14,587 nt of DNA from UBA288 sp050178135 (lineage in GTDB: Archaea > Halobacteriota > Methanomicrobia > Methanomicrobiales > Methanospirillaceae): positions 1 through 14,587 of the forward strand of contig JBFXGJ010000045.1 in assembly GCA_050178135.1 (NCBI GenBank), read 5' to 3'. The first letter of the stretch is position 1; every line of letters begins with the position of its first letter. Under the pieces are notes generated by a model that saw nothing but the letters and a program-made list of their open reading frames with translations, made no database searches and was not told the DNA's origin. A program made the position numbers and the translations under genes. Of this stretch, positions 1 to 5,831 are shown piece by piece.

Positions 1-1045
1 TCCGCACGAGATCGCCGCTGCCGCCCTGGCTGACGGTCAGCACATACGCGTTCGCCGCGTAGGCTGTTGCCAGGTCCTGTTCGGTCAGCCGGACGTACGC
101 GCCCGCCAGGTATCCCTGGTGCCCCATCAACGCTTCCGCCACATCCACGCCGGCCGCCGCTCCGAAGTAGGTTCGGAAATATTTTCGGAGCCCGTGAGGG
201 TGAATCGTGGCCCGGCCGGTCTCCTCGCACTGAGAGAACAGACCAGCCTTTTTGAGCGCACTCTTCCAGGCGAAGAAAAAAACCGTATCCGAGAACGGGA
301 ACAGGAAGCCATCCCGGTTCTCTCCCTCGCCGTTGCTGAGGTTCGCCGCTCTCGCTCGTGCGGACTTGATATAGTCGTCCCGGACTGCCAACCAGGCCCT
401 AACTGCGTCCACGGCCTCGGGAGTCAGGAAGGAGAACCGCCCGGTCCTGGTCTTGGTCGTGCCACGTCTGAAGGTTACCTTCGCCGGCGTCGCGTCGAGG
501 TCGATGTCACTCGTACGGAGCTGGAGCACCTCGCCGACACGCGCGCCCGTCGCGAGAAGCACCAGCGCCATAGTCCGGTACGGGGTCCGCATGTGCGGCA
601 AGAACTGCCGGAGGATTTCGATGCTGATGTTGTCTTCCTGAGCGACAGGGGAGGTATTCCCAAGCCGTTTTCGAACGTTCTTCGCCTCGATGTGTGACAG
701 CTCGATCTCATTATCTTCGAGGAAACCAACCACGGCGTTCCGCGCAACCCGCCGCGATGAACCGGAAAACTCTTCGCGGGTCATTGCCGCGAGGAAGTCA
801 ACCAGGTCCCGTCCAGGTCTGCGACCGGATCGGAGGGCTCCGAGATAGGCGGCTGCGATCTGGTCCATCTCGAACATGCGCTGTGCGCTGTCTGTCGTAC
901 CGACACCCTTGATAATCGGCGCGTCTGGATCTTCGACCCACCTTAGGAACTTCTCCAACCCGATGCCGTACGCTTTTCGTGTGTTTGGTGTGTTCTGATT
1001 GCGGATGAAAGACGACGCCGCACCGTTGGATTTTCGGGCAATCAT
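1..1045 (-). CDS. Tyrosine recombinase / phage-type integrase (partial, C-terminus beyond window)
   Basis: This gene encodes a DNA strand-transfer enzyme of the tyrosine recombinase (XerD/phage integrase) family. The frame is open for 348 codons from the ATG at 1045 and leaves through position 1 without a stop. The first 130 residues would form the SAM-like core-binding domain. The catalytic domain follows with all signature residues: Arg169 in TGARVGEV, a candidate beta-hairpin lysine near 198 (TKTR), His284 and Arg287 in HPHGLRK, His309 in LMGHQGY, and the probable nucleophile Tyr317 in GAYVRLT. Only a short tail after the active site can be missing, so the enzyme looks intact. The start is supported by a TATA box 35-42 bp upstream, giving a leader of about 10 nt. 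It points away from the conserved housekeeping genes to its right and probably belongs to an integrated element to the left. No tRNA target site is visible. The family is confident; whether it serves an integrase, plasmid or resolvase role is not determined. Confidence 0.88.
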   Translation of the reverse strand, partial: MIARKSNGAASSFIRNQNTPNTRKAYGIGLEKFLRWVEDPDAPIIKGVGTTDSAQRMFEMDQIAAAYLGALRSGRRPGRDLVDFLAAMTREEFSGSSRRVARNAVVGFLEDNEIELSHIEAKNVRKRLGNTSPVAQEDNISIEILRQFLPHMRTPYRTMALVLLATGARVGEVLQLRTSDIDLDATPAKVTFRRGTTKTRTGRFSFLTPEAVDAVRAWLAVRDDYIKSARARAANLSNGEGENRDGFLFPFSDTVFFFAWKSALKKAGLFSQCEETGRATIHPHGLRKYFRTYFGAAAGVDVAEALMGHQGYLAGAYVRLTEQDLATAYAANAYVLTVSQGGSGDLVR

Positions 1046-1079
1046 CGCACTTCTCAAACAATTATTTGCATTTTCAAAG

Positions 1080-1087
1080 TATTTAAA
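1080..1087 (-). promoter_or_regulatory. TATA box (box A) of the recombinase gene
   Basis: The minus strand reads TTTAAATA here, a near-ideal archaeal box A inside an AT-rich island (about 1050-1145). With the usual 25-27 bp spacing, transcription would start near 1055, about 10 nt before the ATG at 1045. Confidence 0.6.
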
Positions 1088-1200
1088 CTTAATCCCTGAT
1101 ATCCTCCCATTGACTTTAGGTTAATTTTTAATATCGTAAAGAAACTCCATATGACTGTAGTTGTGGGCGTGGGGCGGGTTAAAAGATTGGGTTTTGCGGG

Positions 1201-1217
1201 TTTTAGCCCCGCTAAAA
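1201..1217. repeat. Perfect 7-bp inverted repeat, TTTTAGC / GCTAAAA
   Basis: The arms TTTTAGC and GCTAAAA are separated by CCC and flanked by GGG on the left and GCCC on the right, so the stem could extend with one bulged base. It could be a hairpin or a protein-binding site. The left arm with its loop (TTTTAGCCCC) recurs at 12590-12599 in front of the secreted peptidase gene. Confidence 0.5.
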
Positions 1218-1256
1218 GCCCATTCGATCCGTCCGGTCCCGCAGTTCCCTGTCCTT

Positions 1257-1282
1257 TACCATGGTGCCGGGTGACCATGGTA
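1257..1282. repeat. Paired palindromes, TACCATGGT - 8 nt - ACCATGGTA
   Basis: The two 9-bp arms are perfect inverted repeats around an 8-nt spacer. Each also contains the self-complementary octamer ACCATGGT, so the unit is both a direct and an inverted repeat, with half-site centres 17 bp apart. This geometry is typical of a site bound by two dimers of a helix-turn-helix regulator. It lies between the divergent recombinase and RtcB-operon promoters but about 170 bp from either, so the target gene is unclear. Confidence 0.5.
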
Positions 1283-1450
1283 GATGAGCGTTGCCATCTT
1301 CGCCCGGCGAACGGTGAGCGAGCCCGCTTTCCTCTCCACTCCTCCGCTGGACGGGGCGCTGTTGTCCTCTGCAGCACGGAACCGGCCATCTCGAGGTCAT
1401 GGCCTCCCGATGTGATCGTGACGGCGGGATGGGGCGTTATGTCTCGACAG

Positions 1451-1459
1451 TTTTTTAAT
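1451..1459 (+). promoter_or_regulatory. TATA box of the 1485-4194 operon
   Basis: TTTTTTAAT lies in otherwise GC-rich sequence, centred about 30 bp before the ATG at 1485. Transcription would start near 1481, giving a nearly leaderless mRNA. This supports the chosen start of the first gene and explains why no ribosome-binding site is seen there. Confidence 0.55.
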
Positions 1460-1484
1460 CCCGCCTGCATGAACCATAGAGCAC

Positions 1485-1778
1485 ATGTACAGCGCGAACG
1501 ATGCCGTCCCCAGGCCGGATGAGTTCGAGGTCTCGGACGATGTGATCGCCTACGTGGCTGAACGGAAGACGGACTTTCGGATCTGCACCTCCTGTGGCGG
1601 CCCCGTGCTGCTCCCGGTCTCGGTCAAGCCCCCGAAGCCGACGGATATCAGGGTTCCGGCTGGTGACCGGACGATCTATGTCTCGATCTACCAGGCCCGG
1701 TACCTCGACACGATCCACAGGGGAATGATCCCGTTCTTCGTGCCGAAGTGCCGACCTCGGGTCAGCAATGAGTATTGA
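1485..1778 (+). CDS. Small conserved-looking protein with a CxxC motif, first gene of the archease-RtcB operon
   Basis: I do not recognise this 97-residue protein. It is soluble, with no membrane segment or signal peptide. It contains a zinc-ribbon-like knuckle, Cys34-Thr-Ser-Cys37 followed by Gly-Gly-Pro, and a single later cysteine, Cys89 (PKCRPR). The middle (residues 50-80) is predicted mixed, with a Tyr-rich stretch. Its 3' end overlaps the archease start by 11 bp, so the two are very likely co-transcribed and translationally coupled. That makes it a candidate partner or regulator of the RtcB ligation system. The start is set by the TATA box at 1451-1459, which implies an almost leaderless transcript. 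Codon use and GC content match its neighbours. It is a real gene with good probability; its function is unknown. Confidence 0.7.
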   Translation: MYSANDAVPRPDEFEVSDDVIAYVAERKTDFRICTSCGGPVLLPVSVKPPKPTDIRVPAGDRTIYVSIYQARYLDTIHRGMIPFFVPKCRPRVSNEY

Positions 1779-2184
1779 GGAACTCGATCACACGGCCGAC
1801 CTCCTCTTCCGGATCCGGGCAGCAACCCTCGCGGACCTCTTCTCAGAGGCCGCCCGGGCCCTGATGCAGACCCTGTACGGAGACCTCGGGGGCCCGAGTA
1901 CCGGGTTGTGGTCGATCGAGGTCACGGCTGCGGACCGCGAGTCCCTCCTGTATAATTTCCTATCAGAGGTGCTCTTCCTTGCCGAAGCCGAGAACCTGGT
2001 CTTTACCGAATTCGATCTGATGGTGACCGCTTCACCTCCGGCAGTAGCCGGCCGGCTCGTAGGCCGACCGTTCGACCCCGCCCGGGACGCGGGTGGTACC
2101 GAGGTGAAGGGGATCTCGTACAGCGACCTGTCCATCGTGGAAGGGGATGGTGAGTTTTCCCTGGAGGTGCTCTTCGATGTCTGA
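1768..2184 (+). CDS. Archease (RtcB RNA ligase activator)
   Basis: Archease is a small metal-binding protein that speeds guanylylation of RtcB and allows multiple turnover in tRNA splicing and RNA repair. The 138 residues match the family's usual length. The N-terminal motif LDHTAD (Asp7-His8 and Asp11) is the family hallmark. A hydrophobic LYNFLSEVLFL helix sits near residue 62, followed by the EVKGISYSDL strand, and the C-terminus ends in LFDV, supplying the conserved terminal aspartate (Asp137). One oddity: the KAVTYH motif of many archeases reads KGISYS here, so the usual histidine is a serine. The gene overlaps its upstream neighbour by 11 bp and rtcB by 8 bp, in the classic archease-RtcB pairing, which strengthens both calls. 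Confidence 0.92.
   Translation: MSIEELDHTADLLFRIRAATLADLFSEAARALMQTLYGDLGGPSTGLWSIEVTAADRESLLYNFLSEVLFLAEAENLVFTEFDLMVTASPPAVAGRLVGRPFDPARDAGGTEVKGISYSDLSIVEGDGEFSLEVLFDV
2163..2169 (+). promoter_or_regulatory. Ribosome-binding site that fixes the rtcB start
   Basis: GGAGGTG lies inside the end of the archease gene, 7 nt before the ATG at 2177. It selects that codon over an in-frame ATG at 2147, which would add ten residues (MVSFPWRCSS) that do not belong to the family. Confidence 0.7.
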
Positions 2185-3619
2185 TATCATGAAAGGGGTG
2201 ATAAAAGCCGGAACATTCGAGTGGGAGCTCCCGGTCGGCTACGTTCCAGGGATGCGTGTGCCCGGGCGGTTCTTCCTCTCCGAGGCGCTCACGGGGACGC
2301 TCGAGGAGGGTGCGCTCCGTCAGCTGGCAAACGTCGCGACCCTGCCGGGGATCCGCTGCTGCTCGCTCGCGATGCCGGACATCCACTGGGGGTACGGCTT
2401 TCCCATCGGAGGGGTGGGCGCCTTCGACCTCACCGAGGGGGTTATTTCGCCTGGCGGCGTCGGGTTCGATATCAACTGCGGCGTCCGGCTGGTCGCGACC
2501 CCGCTCACCGAGGCCGACCTTGGCGACAAGGCGGCGCTGATCGAGGAGCTGTACCATGTGGTTCCGACCGGTGTCGGGGCGCGCTCGGCCCTGCGCCTTG
2601 GCAGGGACGATCTCCGCTCGATGCTCAACGACGGGGCCCGCTGGGCAGTCGAAGCCGGGCTCGGTCTCGAGCGGGACCTCGATCGATGCGAGGGGTTCGG
2701 CTGGATGGAGGAAGCGGACGCTTCGAAGGTCTCGGCCAAGGCCCTCCAGCGGGGCGCGCCCCAGTCCGGCACGCTTGGAGCCGGCAATCACTTCCTCGAG
2801 CTCCAGGTGGTCGACGAGGTCTTCGACCCGGAGGTCGCGGCCGCGTTCGGGGTGGAGGCGGGGACCGTTGCGGTGATGATCCACTGCGGCTCACGTGGGT
2901 TCGGACACCAGGTCTGCACCGACTACATCCAGGTCCTCGAGGTGGCGACGAAGCGCTACGGGATCGCGCTCCCCGATCGGCAGCTCGCCTGCGCCCCGAT
3001 CGACAGTCCCGAGGGGCGGTCGTACTTCGGGGCGATGGCGGCGGCGGCGAACTATGCCTGGGCGAACCGGCAGGTGATCATGCACCAGGTCCGGGAGGTC
3101 TTGGGCCGACGGTTCGCCCTCGCCCCCGAGGCCCTCCCCCTCGTGTACGACGTCGCCCACAACATCGCGAAGATTGAGGAGCACGCGGTTGCCGGCGGGC
3201 GAGAGCGGGTCTGCGTCCACCGCAAGGGGGCCACGCGGTCCTTCGGGCCTGGTGCGCCTGGCCTGCCGCCCGACCTGGCCGCGCATGGCCAGCCCGTGAT
3301 CATCCCCGGGAGCATGGGAACCCCCTCATTCCTTCTCCAGGGCACGAACGAGGCGATGCGCCGCACCTTCGGCTCGACCTGTCATGGTGCCGGGCGGGTG
3401 ATGAGCCGCTCGGGGGCGAAGAAGCACCTCGCCGGCGCCGAGGTGAAGGAGGCCCTTCGCCGGGACGGGATACTGGTCCGCGCTCCCAACGACGCTGCGA
3501 TCGCGGAGGAGGCCCCCTCGGTCTACAAATCCTCCACCGAGGTGGTGAGGGTGGTCCATGAGGTCGGGCTCGGCCGGCTTGTGGCGCGCCTTCGGCCGAT
3601 CGGGGTGATCAAGGGATGA
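2177..3619 (+). CDS. rtcB: RNA-splicing ligase RtcB (3'-phosphate RNA ligase)
   Basis: RtcB joins RNA ends carrying 2',3'-cyclic phosphate or 3'-phosphate to 5'-OH ends, using GTP and Mn2+. In archaea it ligates tRNA exons after intron removal. From the ATG at 2177 the protein is 480 residues, close to the 481 of the Pyrococcus enzyme. The metal and active-site residues are all present: Asp98 and Cys101 in GGVGFDINCGVRL, Asn204-His205 in GAGNHFLE, His236 in MIHCGSRG, His328 in AHNIAKIE, and the guanylylated His403 in TCHGAGR. The C-terminus ends in Lys479-Gly480, the conserved GMP-contacting tail. Some archaeal RtcB genes carry an intein; this one does not. It overlaps archease by 8 bp and the next gene by 4 bp (ATGA), so three or four proteins are made from one message. 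Confidence 0.96.
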   Translation: MSDIMKGVIKAGTFEWELPVGYVPGMRVPGRFFLSEALTGTLEEGALRQLANVATLPGIRCCSLAMPDIHWGYGFPIGGVGAFDLTEGVISPGGVGFDINCGVRLVATPLTEADLGDKAALIEELYHVVPTGVGARSALRLGRDDLRSMLNDGARWAVEAGLGLERDLDRCEGFGWMEEADASKVSAKALQRGAPQSGTLGAGNHFLELQVVDEVFDPEVAAAFGVEAGTVAVMIHCGSRGFGHQVCTDYIQVLEVATKRYGIALPDRQLACAPIDSPEGRSYFGAMAAAANYAWANRQVIMHQVREVLGRRFALAPEALPLVYDVAHNIAKIEEHAVAGGRERVCVHRKGATRSFGPGAPGLPPDLAAHGQPVIIPGSMGTPSFLLQGTNEAMRRTFGSTCHGAGRVMSRSGAKKHLAGAEVKEALRRDGILVRAPNDAAIAEEAPSVYKSSTEVVRVVHEVGLGRLVARLRPIGVIKG

Positions 3620-4194
3620 CCGCCCCCCGTGCCGGCCTGCTCTGGGACACCCCGACCACGTTCGTCCGGTTCGTCGAGGACTGCGGCCTCTCCTGCGAGC
3701 TGGTCACGCCCCAGCTCTGCGCTGCCCCCTTCTTCCGGGGGTCGTTCTCGGTGCTGGTAATCCCCACCGGTTTCGGGAACCCGGCCTACTCGCGGACACT
3801 CGTTGCGCTCCGTGTTTCGCGGGAGCGGGTCCAGCGCTTCCTCGAACGGGGGGGGGCTCTACTGGTCTTCGGCGCGGCGATCGACCGGGCCGATGCCTAC
3901 GACTGGCTCCCGTTCCGGCTCGTCTACCACCACGAGCAGGCGCCCTGCCGGCTCGAAGCGGTCGAGCCGATCCTCTTTAACGCCCTCTTCGGTGATTACA
4001 ACCCTGATGCGATCGAGTGCGACGGCTGGTTCGAGGAGAGCGAGGGCGAGGTGATCGCAACGGCGAAGGGCCGACCCGTCGCGGTCGCCGCACGGGTCGG
4101 CGAGGGGCTCGTCATCGCCACCACGGTCCATGAGTACCCGTCCCGCGGTTTCCTTCCGTTTATTGGTCGGCAAAGGGACGGGGCCGTCTTCTAG
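3616..4194 (+). CDS. Conserved-looking protein of unknown function, possibly glutamine-amidotransferase-like fold
   Basis: I do not recognise a named family for this 192-residue protein. Its ATG overlaps the rtcB stop (ATGA), so it is translationally coupled to rtcB. The layout suggests a class I amidotransferase-like Rossmann fold: a strand and turn at VLVIPTGFGN (46-55), a helix then Gly-Gly-Ala-Leu-Leu-Val-Phe-Gly (79-86), and near the end GEGLVIATTVHEYPSRGF (162-179), like the strand-His-Pro region of that fold. The catalytic cysteine expected after the first glycine turn is absent, so enzymatic activity is doubtful. A run of nine G (3848-3856) codes Arg78-Gly-Gly-Ala81 and is a slippage hotspot, but the frame is intact. 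It lies just before the hairpin at 4196-4214, which probably ends the operon. Real gene likely; role possibly linked to RNA ligation, by context only. Confidence 0.7.
   Translation: MTAPRAGLLWDTPTTFVRFVEDCGLSCELVTPQLCAAPFFRGSFSVLVIPTGFGNPAYSRTLVALRVSRERVQRFLERGGALLVFGAAIDRADAYDWLPFRLVYHHEQAPCRLEAVEPILFNALFGDYNPDAIECDGWFEESEGEVIATAKGRPVAVAARVGEGLVIATTVHEYPSRGFLPFIGRQRDGAVF
3848..3856 (+). repeat. G9 homopolymer inside a coding region
   Basis: Nine consecutive G lie in the gene at 3616-4194 (codons 78-81). Gain or loss of one base would shift the frame and truncate the C-terminal half of the protein. It is also a common place for sequencing length errors. Confidence 0.9.
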
Positions 4195-4195
4195 G

Positions 4196-4214
4196 TGGCA
4201 GGTTAACCCTGCCA
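4196..4214 (+). terminator. Hairpin at the end of the RtcB operon
   Basis: TGGCAGG and CCTGCCA form a perfect 7-bp stem around TTAAC, starting two bases after the stop codon at 4192-4194. No long T-run follows, so it may be an mRNA 3'-end stabiliser or processing site rather than a classic terminator. It is symmetric and also lies at the tail of the convergent dead gene. Confidence 0.45.
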
Positions 4215-5140
4215 GTCGGCGGACGTCCACGATCGTATCGACGTACTCGGTCAGGATCCCAACCTCGTCCTCGAGGTACGCTATGGCATCAATCTTCTCT
4301 TGGACTCGCTGGACAACCGAGTAACCGTTTTCGTCCGGGACCTGTTCCGAGTAGCGGACGAGCTGGCTTGTTCTCACGCGGCAGGAGGAGCAGTGTCTTC
4401 CCCGACTTATTCCATGAGTACGCCTTCTCGACGACACCGCCGATCGCGCCGACCTTTCCATCCTGATCGATCATCCCCGTCATGATCACGTCCTCTCAGG
4501 ACGTGTCCCCCTCGATTGCTCCGATCATCAGGGGTGTCATCAGGGCGCCTGTGGGCCCGCCGTCGAGGGCTGGGACCTCGTATTCAGCGACGATCGAGAC
4601 GATCACGTCTGAGAAAAAAAGAACCTGCCCGGTCGTCCCCTGAGCACCCTACGCAGCGTTCTTGGGCGCATCCTGGATGGTTGTCCTCATCAGCGGCGTC
4701 GTTTTGACCAGGACGCGTCCCCTTCCGTGGACGTTTTGCACGGTGACGTTCAGGAGTGATCCGACCCGTTCGGTCTCCCCGTAGACATACACCCCGCCCT
4801 GATCGAAGACCGTCCGCTGAAGAACGGCCGGCGCTTCGAGCGAGGCTGATCCCGATGGCGGCAGACTCGTATCAGTGGTCCCGGTGCCGCCGAGCGAGCT
4901 GGGCACCATCTCGCGGTAGAAGGAGAGCTGATTCTCGTAGCTCCGCATGGGGAGGTTCTGCTGGTCGCATTGTTCCCGGAGGTCGCCGTTCTATTGTTCG
5001 AGGGCCGCGATCCGGTCCAGGAACTGCTGCCGAGCCCCAATCTGTGCAATCGCCTTCGAGGTTTCAAGGCACCCGGAAGAGACCAGGGCTAGGATTAGCA
5101 GGACCGCAACGCCAAGGCCGAGGAGGTGCTGTCCCACCAT
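4204..5140 (-). pseudogene. Dead gene for a secreted or membrane-anchored Lon-like S16 protease-domain protein
   Basis: Read from the ATG at 5140, the minus strand codes an N-terminal hydrophobic segment ending SSGC (residues 5-24, signal or lipoprotein anchor), a coiled-coil-like stretch, a beta-rich region, and then a Lon-type S16 protease domain. Conserved pieces include SIVAEYEVPALDGG, GALMT, EDVIMTG, IGGVVEKA and TLLLLPREN. It is broken four times: TAG at 4991-4993 (codon 50), TAG at 4649-4651 (codon 164), TGA at 4496-4498 (codon 215), and a one-base frameshift near 4365-4385, after which the homology continues in another frame (VQRVQEKIDAIAYLEDEVG, EYVDTIVDVRRLAGL). Codon 196 is Pro where the catalytic Ser of DGGSAG is expected. 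Lys239 of the Ser-Lys dyad remains, 43 residues later, the same spacing as Ser679-Lys722 in E. coli Lon. Each stop could come from one transition (for example CAG to TAG, CGA to TGA). The family is confident; the left boundary is approximate because no stop occurs there in the shifted frame. Confidence 0.78.
4487..4505. repeat. Perfect 8-bp inverted repeat CACGTCCT / AGGACGTG
   Basis: The arms are separated by three bases (CTC on the plus strand, GAG on the minus strand). The hairpin lies inside the dead S16 protease gene, and its minus-strand TGA stop (4496-4498) straddles the loop and one arm. It may be chance symmetry created by mutation in a decaying gene. Confidence 0.5.
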
Positions 5141-5190
5141 CGTTTCCGCGCCGGAGGGCCGAAGATGAGCCGGCAGAAAAAGTAACGAAC

Positions 5191-5200
5191 ATTAAATAAA
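5191..5200 (-). promoter_or_regulatory. TATA box in front of the dead S16 protease gene
   Basis: The minus strand reads TTTATTTAAT, about 50 bp before the ATG at 5140, giving a start near 5168 and a leader of roughly 28 nt. The promoter looks intact although the gene is broken, so the pseudogene may still be transcribed. Confidence 0.45.
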
Positions 5201-5247
5201 TCGGGTAATAGCCCTGCTGATCGGACAGCGGGATTTTCGTCTCTGAT

Positions 5248-5263
5248 CCGGGCCCCTGCCCGG
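5248..5263. repeat. Perfect 6-bp GC hairpin CCGGGC / GCCCGG
   Basis: The arms surround a CCCT loop in the 247-bp spacer (5141-5387) between the divergent dead protease and the DUF2111-like gene. No T-run follows on either strand. The rest of this spacer shows no gene; a weak TATA-like stretch (CCTTATTGTAA, 5364-5374) precedes the next gene. Confidence 0.4.
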
Positions 5264-5387
5264 TTATCTCCTTCCTTCCCACCGCGCCTCCTGCAGTTCC
5301 TTACCTCTGTCGACTCGTCCATCGCCAGTTCCAGCTGGTCCCTGGAGGCCTGTCGGACGGAAACCTTATTGTAACGACCCGTCAACG

Positions 5388-5831
5388 ATGTCGATGAGAC
5401 GTGAGCCGATGGAGACGTACGAGATCTCAGCCGCGGCCGATGCCCGCGCACTCCAGCCGATCCTGATGGCGCTCCATGAGCTCCTCAACCGCCTGCCTGT
5501 GACTGCTCGCTCCCGGGATCAACCCGGTATACGGATAGAGAACGGCCAGGTGGTGGACGCGGTCTATTCAGGCCCGATCCTCGAAGAGGTGCTCAGGGCC
5601 AACGAGATCCGGCGAGTCCGGCCCGCCACGGGACCATACCGGGGGATCCCGGTCGTGGTCGCCCCGGTCCGCGGCCAGGATGGGACAGCGATCGCGGCGA
5701 TTGGGGTGGTCGACATCACGGGCATCTTCGACCTGGCGTCCCTGATGGAGCACCAGTCTGCGATCATCAGCCAGGTCTGCGGCACGGGCCCCTGCCCGGT
5801 GGATGGGCCCCGCGGAGGCCCGGTCAGATGA
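5388..5831 (+). CDS. DUF2111-like methanogen protein upstream of birA
   Basis: This 147-residue soluble protein resembles, from memory, the DUF2111 family found in methanogenic archaea, whose function is not known. Recognisable stretches are a helix with ALHELLNRLPVTARS (28-42), a strand-turn GIRIENGQVVDAVYSGP (47-63), then GPYRGIPVVVAPVRGQDG (82-99), IAAIGVVDI (102-110) and a C-terminal helix. The sensor-like alternation of strands, with PVRGQDGTAIAAIGVVDI like the end of a PAS/GAF/Cache fold, suggests ligand binding, but this is inference. It ends with CGTGPC. Three in-frame ATGs (5388, 5394, 5409) are possible starts; METYEISAAAD from 5409 has GTGAG just upstream and may be the true one. 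Its stop overlaps the birA start (ATGA), so it is co-translated with the biotin ligase/regulator. Confidence 0.68.
   Translation: MSMRREPMETYEISAAADARALQPILMALHELLNRLPVTARSRDQPGIRIENGQVVDAVYSGPILEEVLRANEIRRVRPATGPYRGIPVVVAPVRGQDGTAIAAIGVVDITGIFDLASLMEHQSAIISQVCGTGPCPVDGPRGGPVR

Larger units (their letters stand above)
1046..1484. other. Gene-poor region between the recombinase and the RtcB operon
   Basis: I see no convincing gene here. Open frames exist on both strands (for example 1151-1522 plus and 1054-1470 minus), but neither translates to a recognisable or compositionally normal protein. The left part (1050-1145) is AT-rich and carries the recombinase promoter. The middle holds two inverted repeats (1201-1217 and 1257-1282). 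The right end carries the promoter of the next operon. No tRNA cloverleaf or tRNA 3' fragment that could act as an attachment site was found by eye. It could hold a small RNA or regulatory sites. Confidence 0.5.

Noticed and set aside
119..697. 192-residue plus-strand open frame
   Set aside because: It is antisense to the recombinase, whose catalytic motifs are clear on the minus strand.
1215..1245. TTCGATCC as a tRNA T-loop and integrase target
   Set aside because: The flanking bases cannot form the five-pair T stem and no anticodon arm or acceptor stem fits around it.
1151..1522. 123-residue plus-strand open frame
   Set aside because: The translation is rich in Arg, Pro and Cys with no recognisable pattern, has no ribosome-binding site, and overlaps the better supported gene at 1485.
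3859..4461. 200-residue minus-strand open frame
   Set aside because: Its first part is the frameshifted tail of the dead S16 protease gene and the rest is the antisense of the gene at 3616-4194.
4649..4993. TAG codons in the S16 protease gene as pyrrolysine read-through
   Set aside because: The same gene also has a TGA, a frameshift and a lost catalytic serine, so decay explains all lesions; nothing in the window points to a pyrrolysine system.
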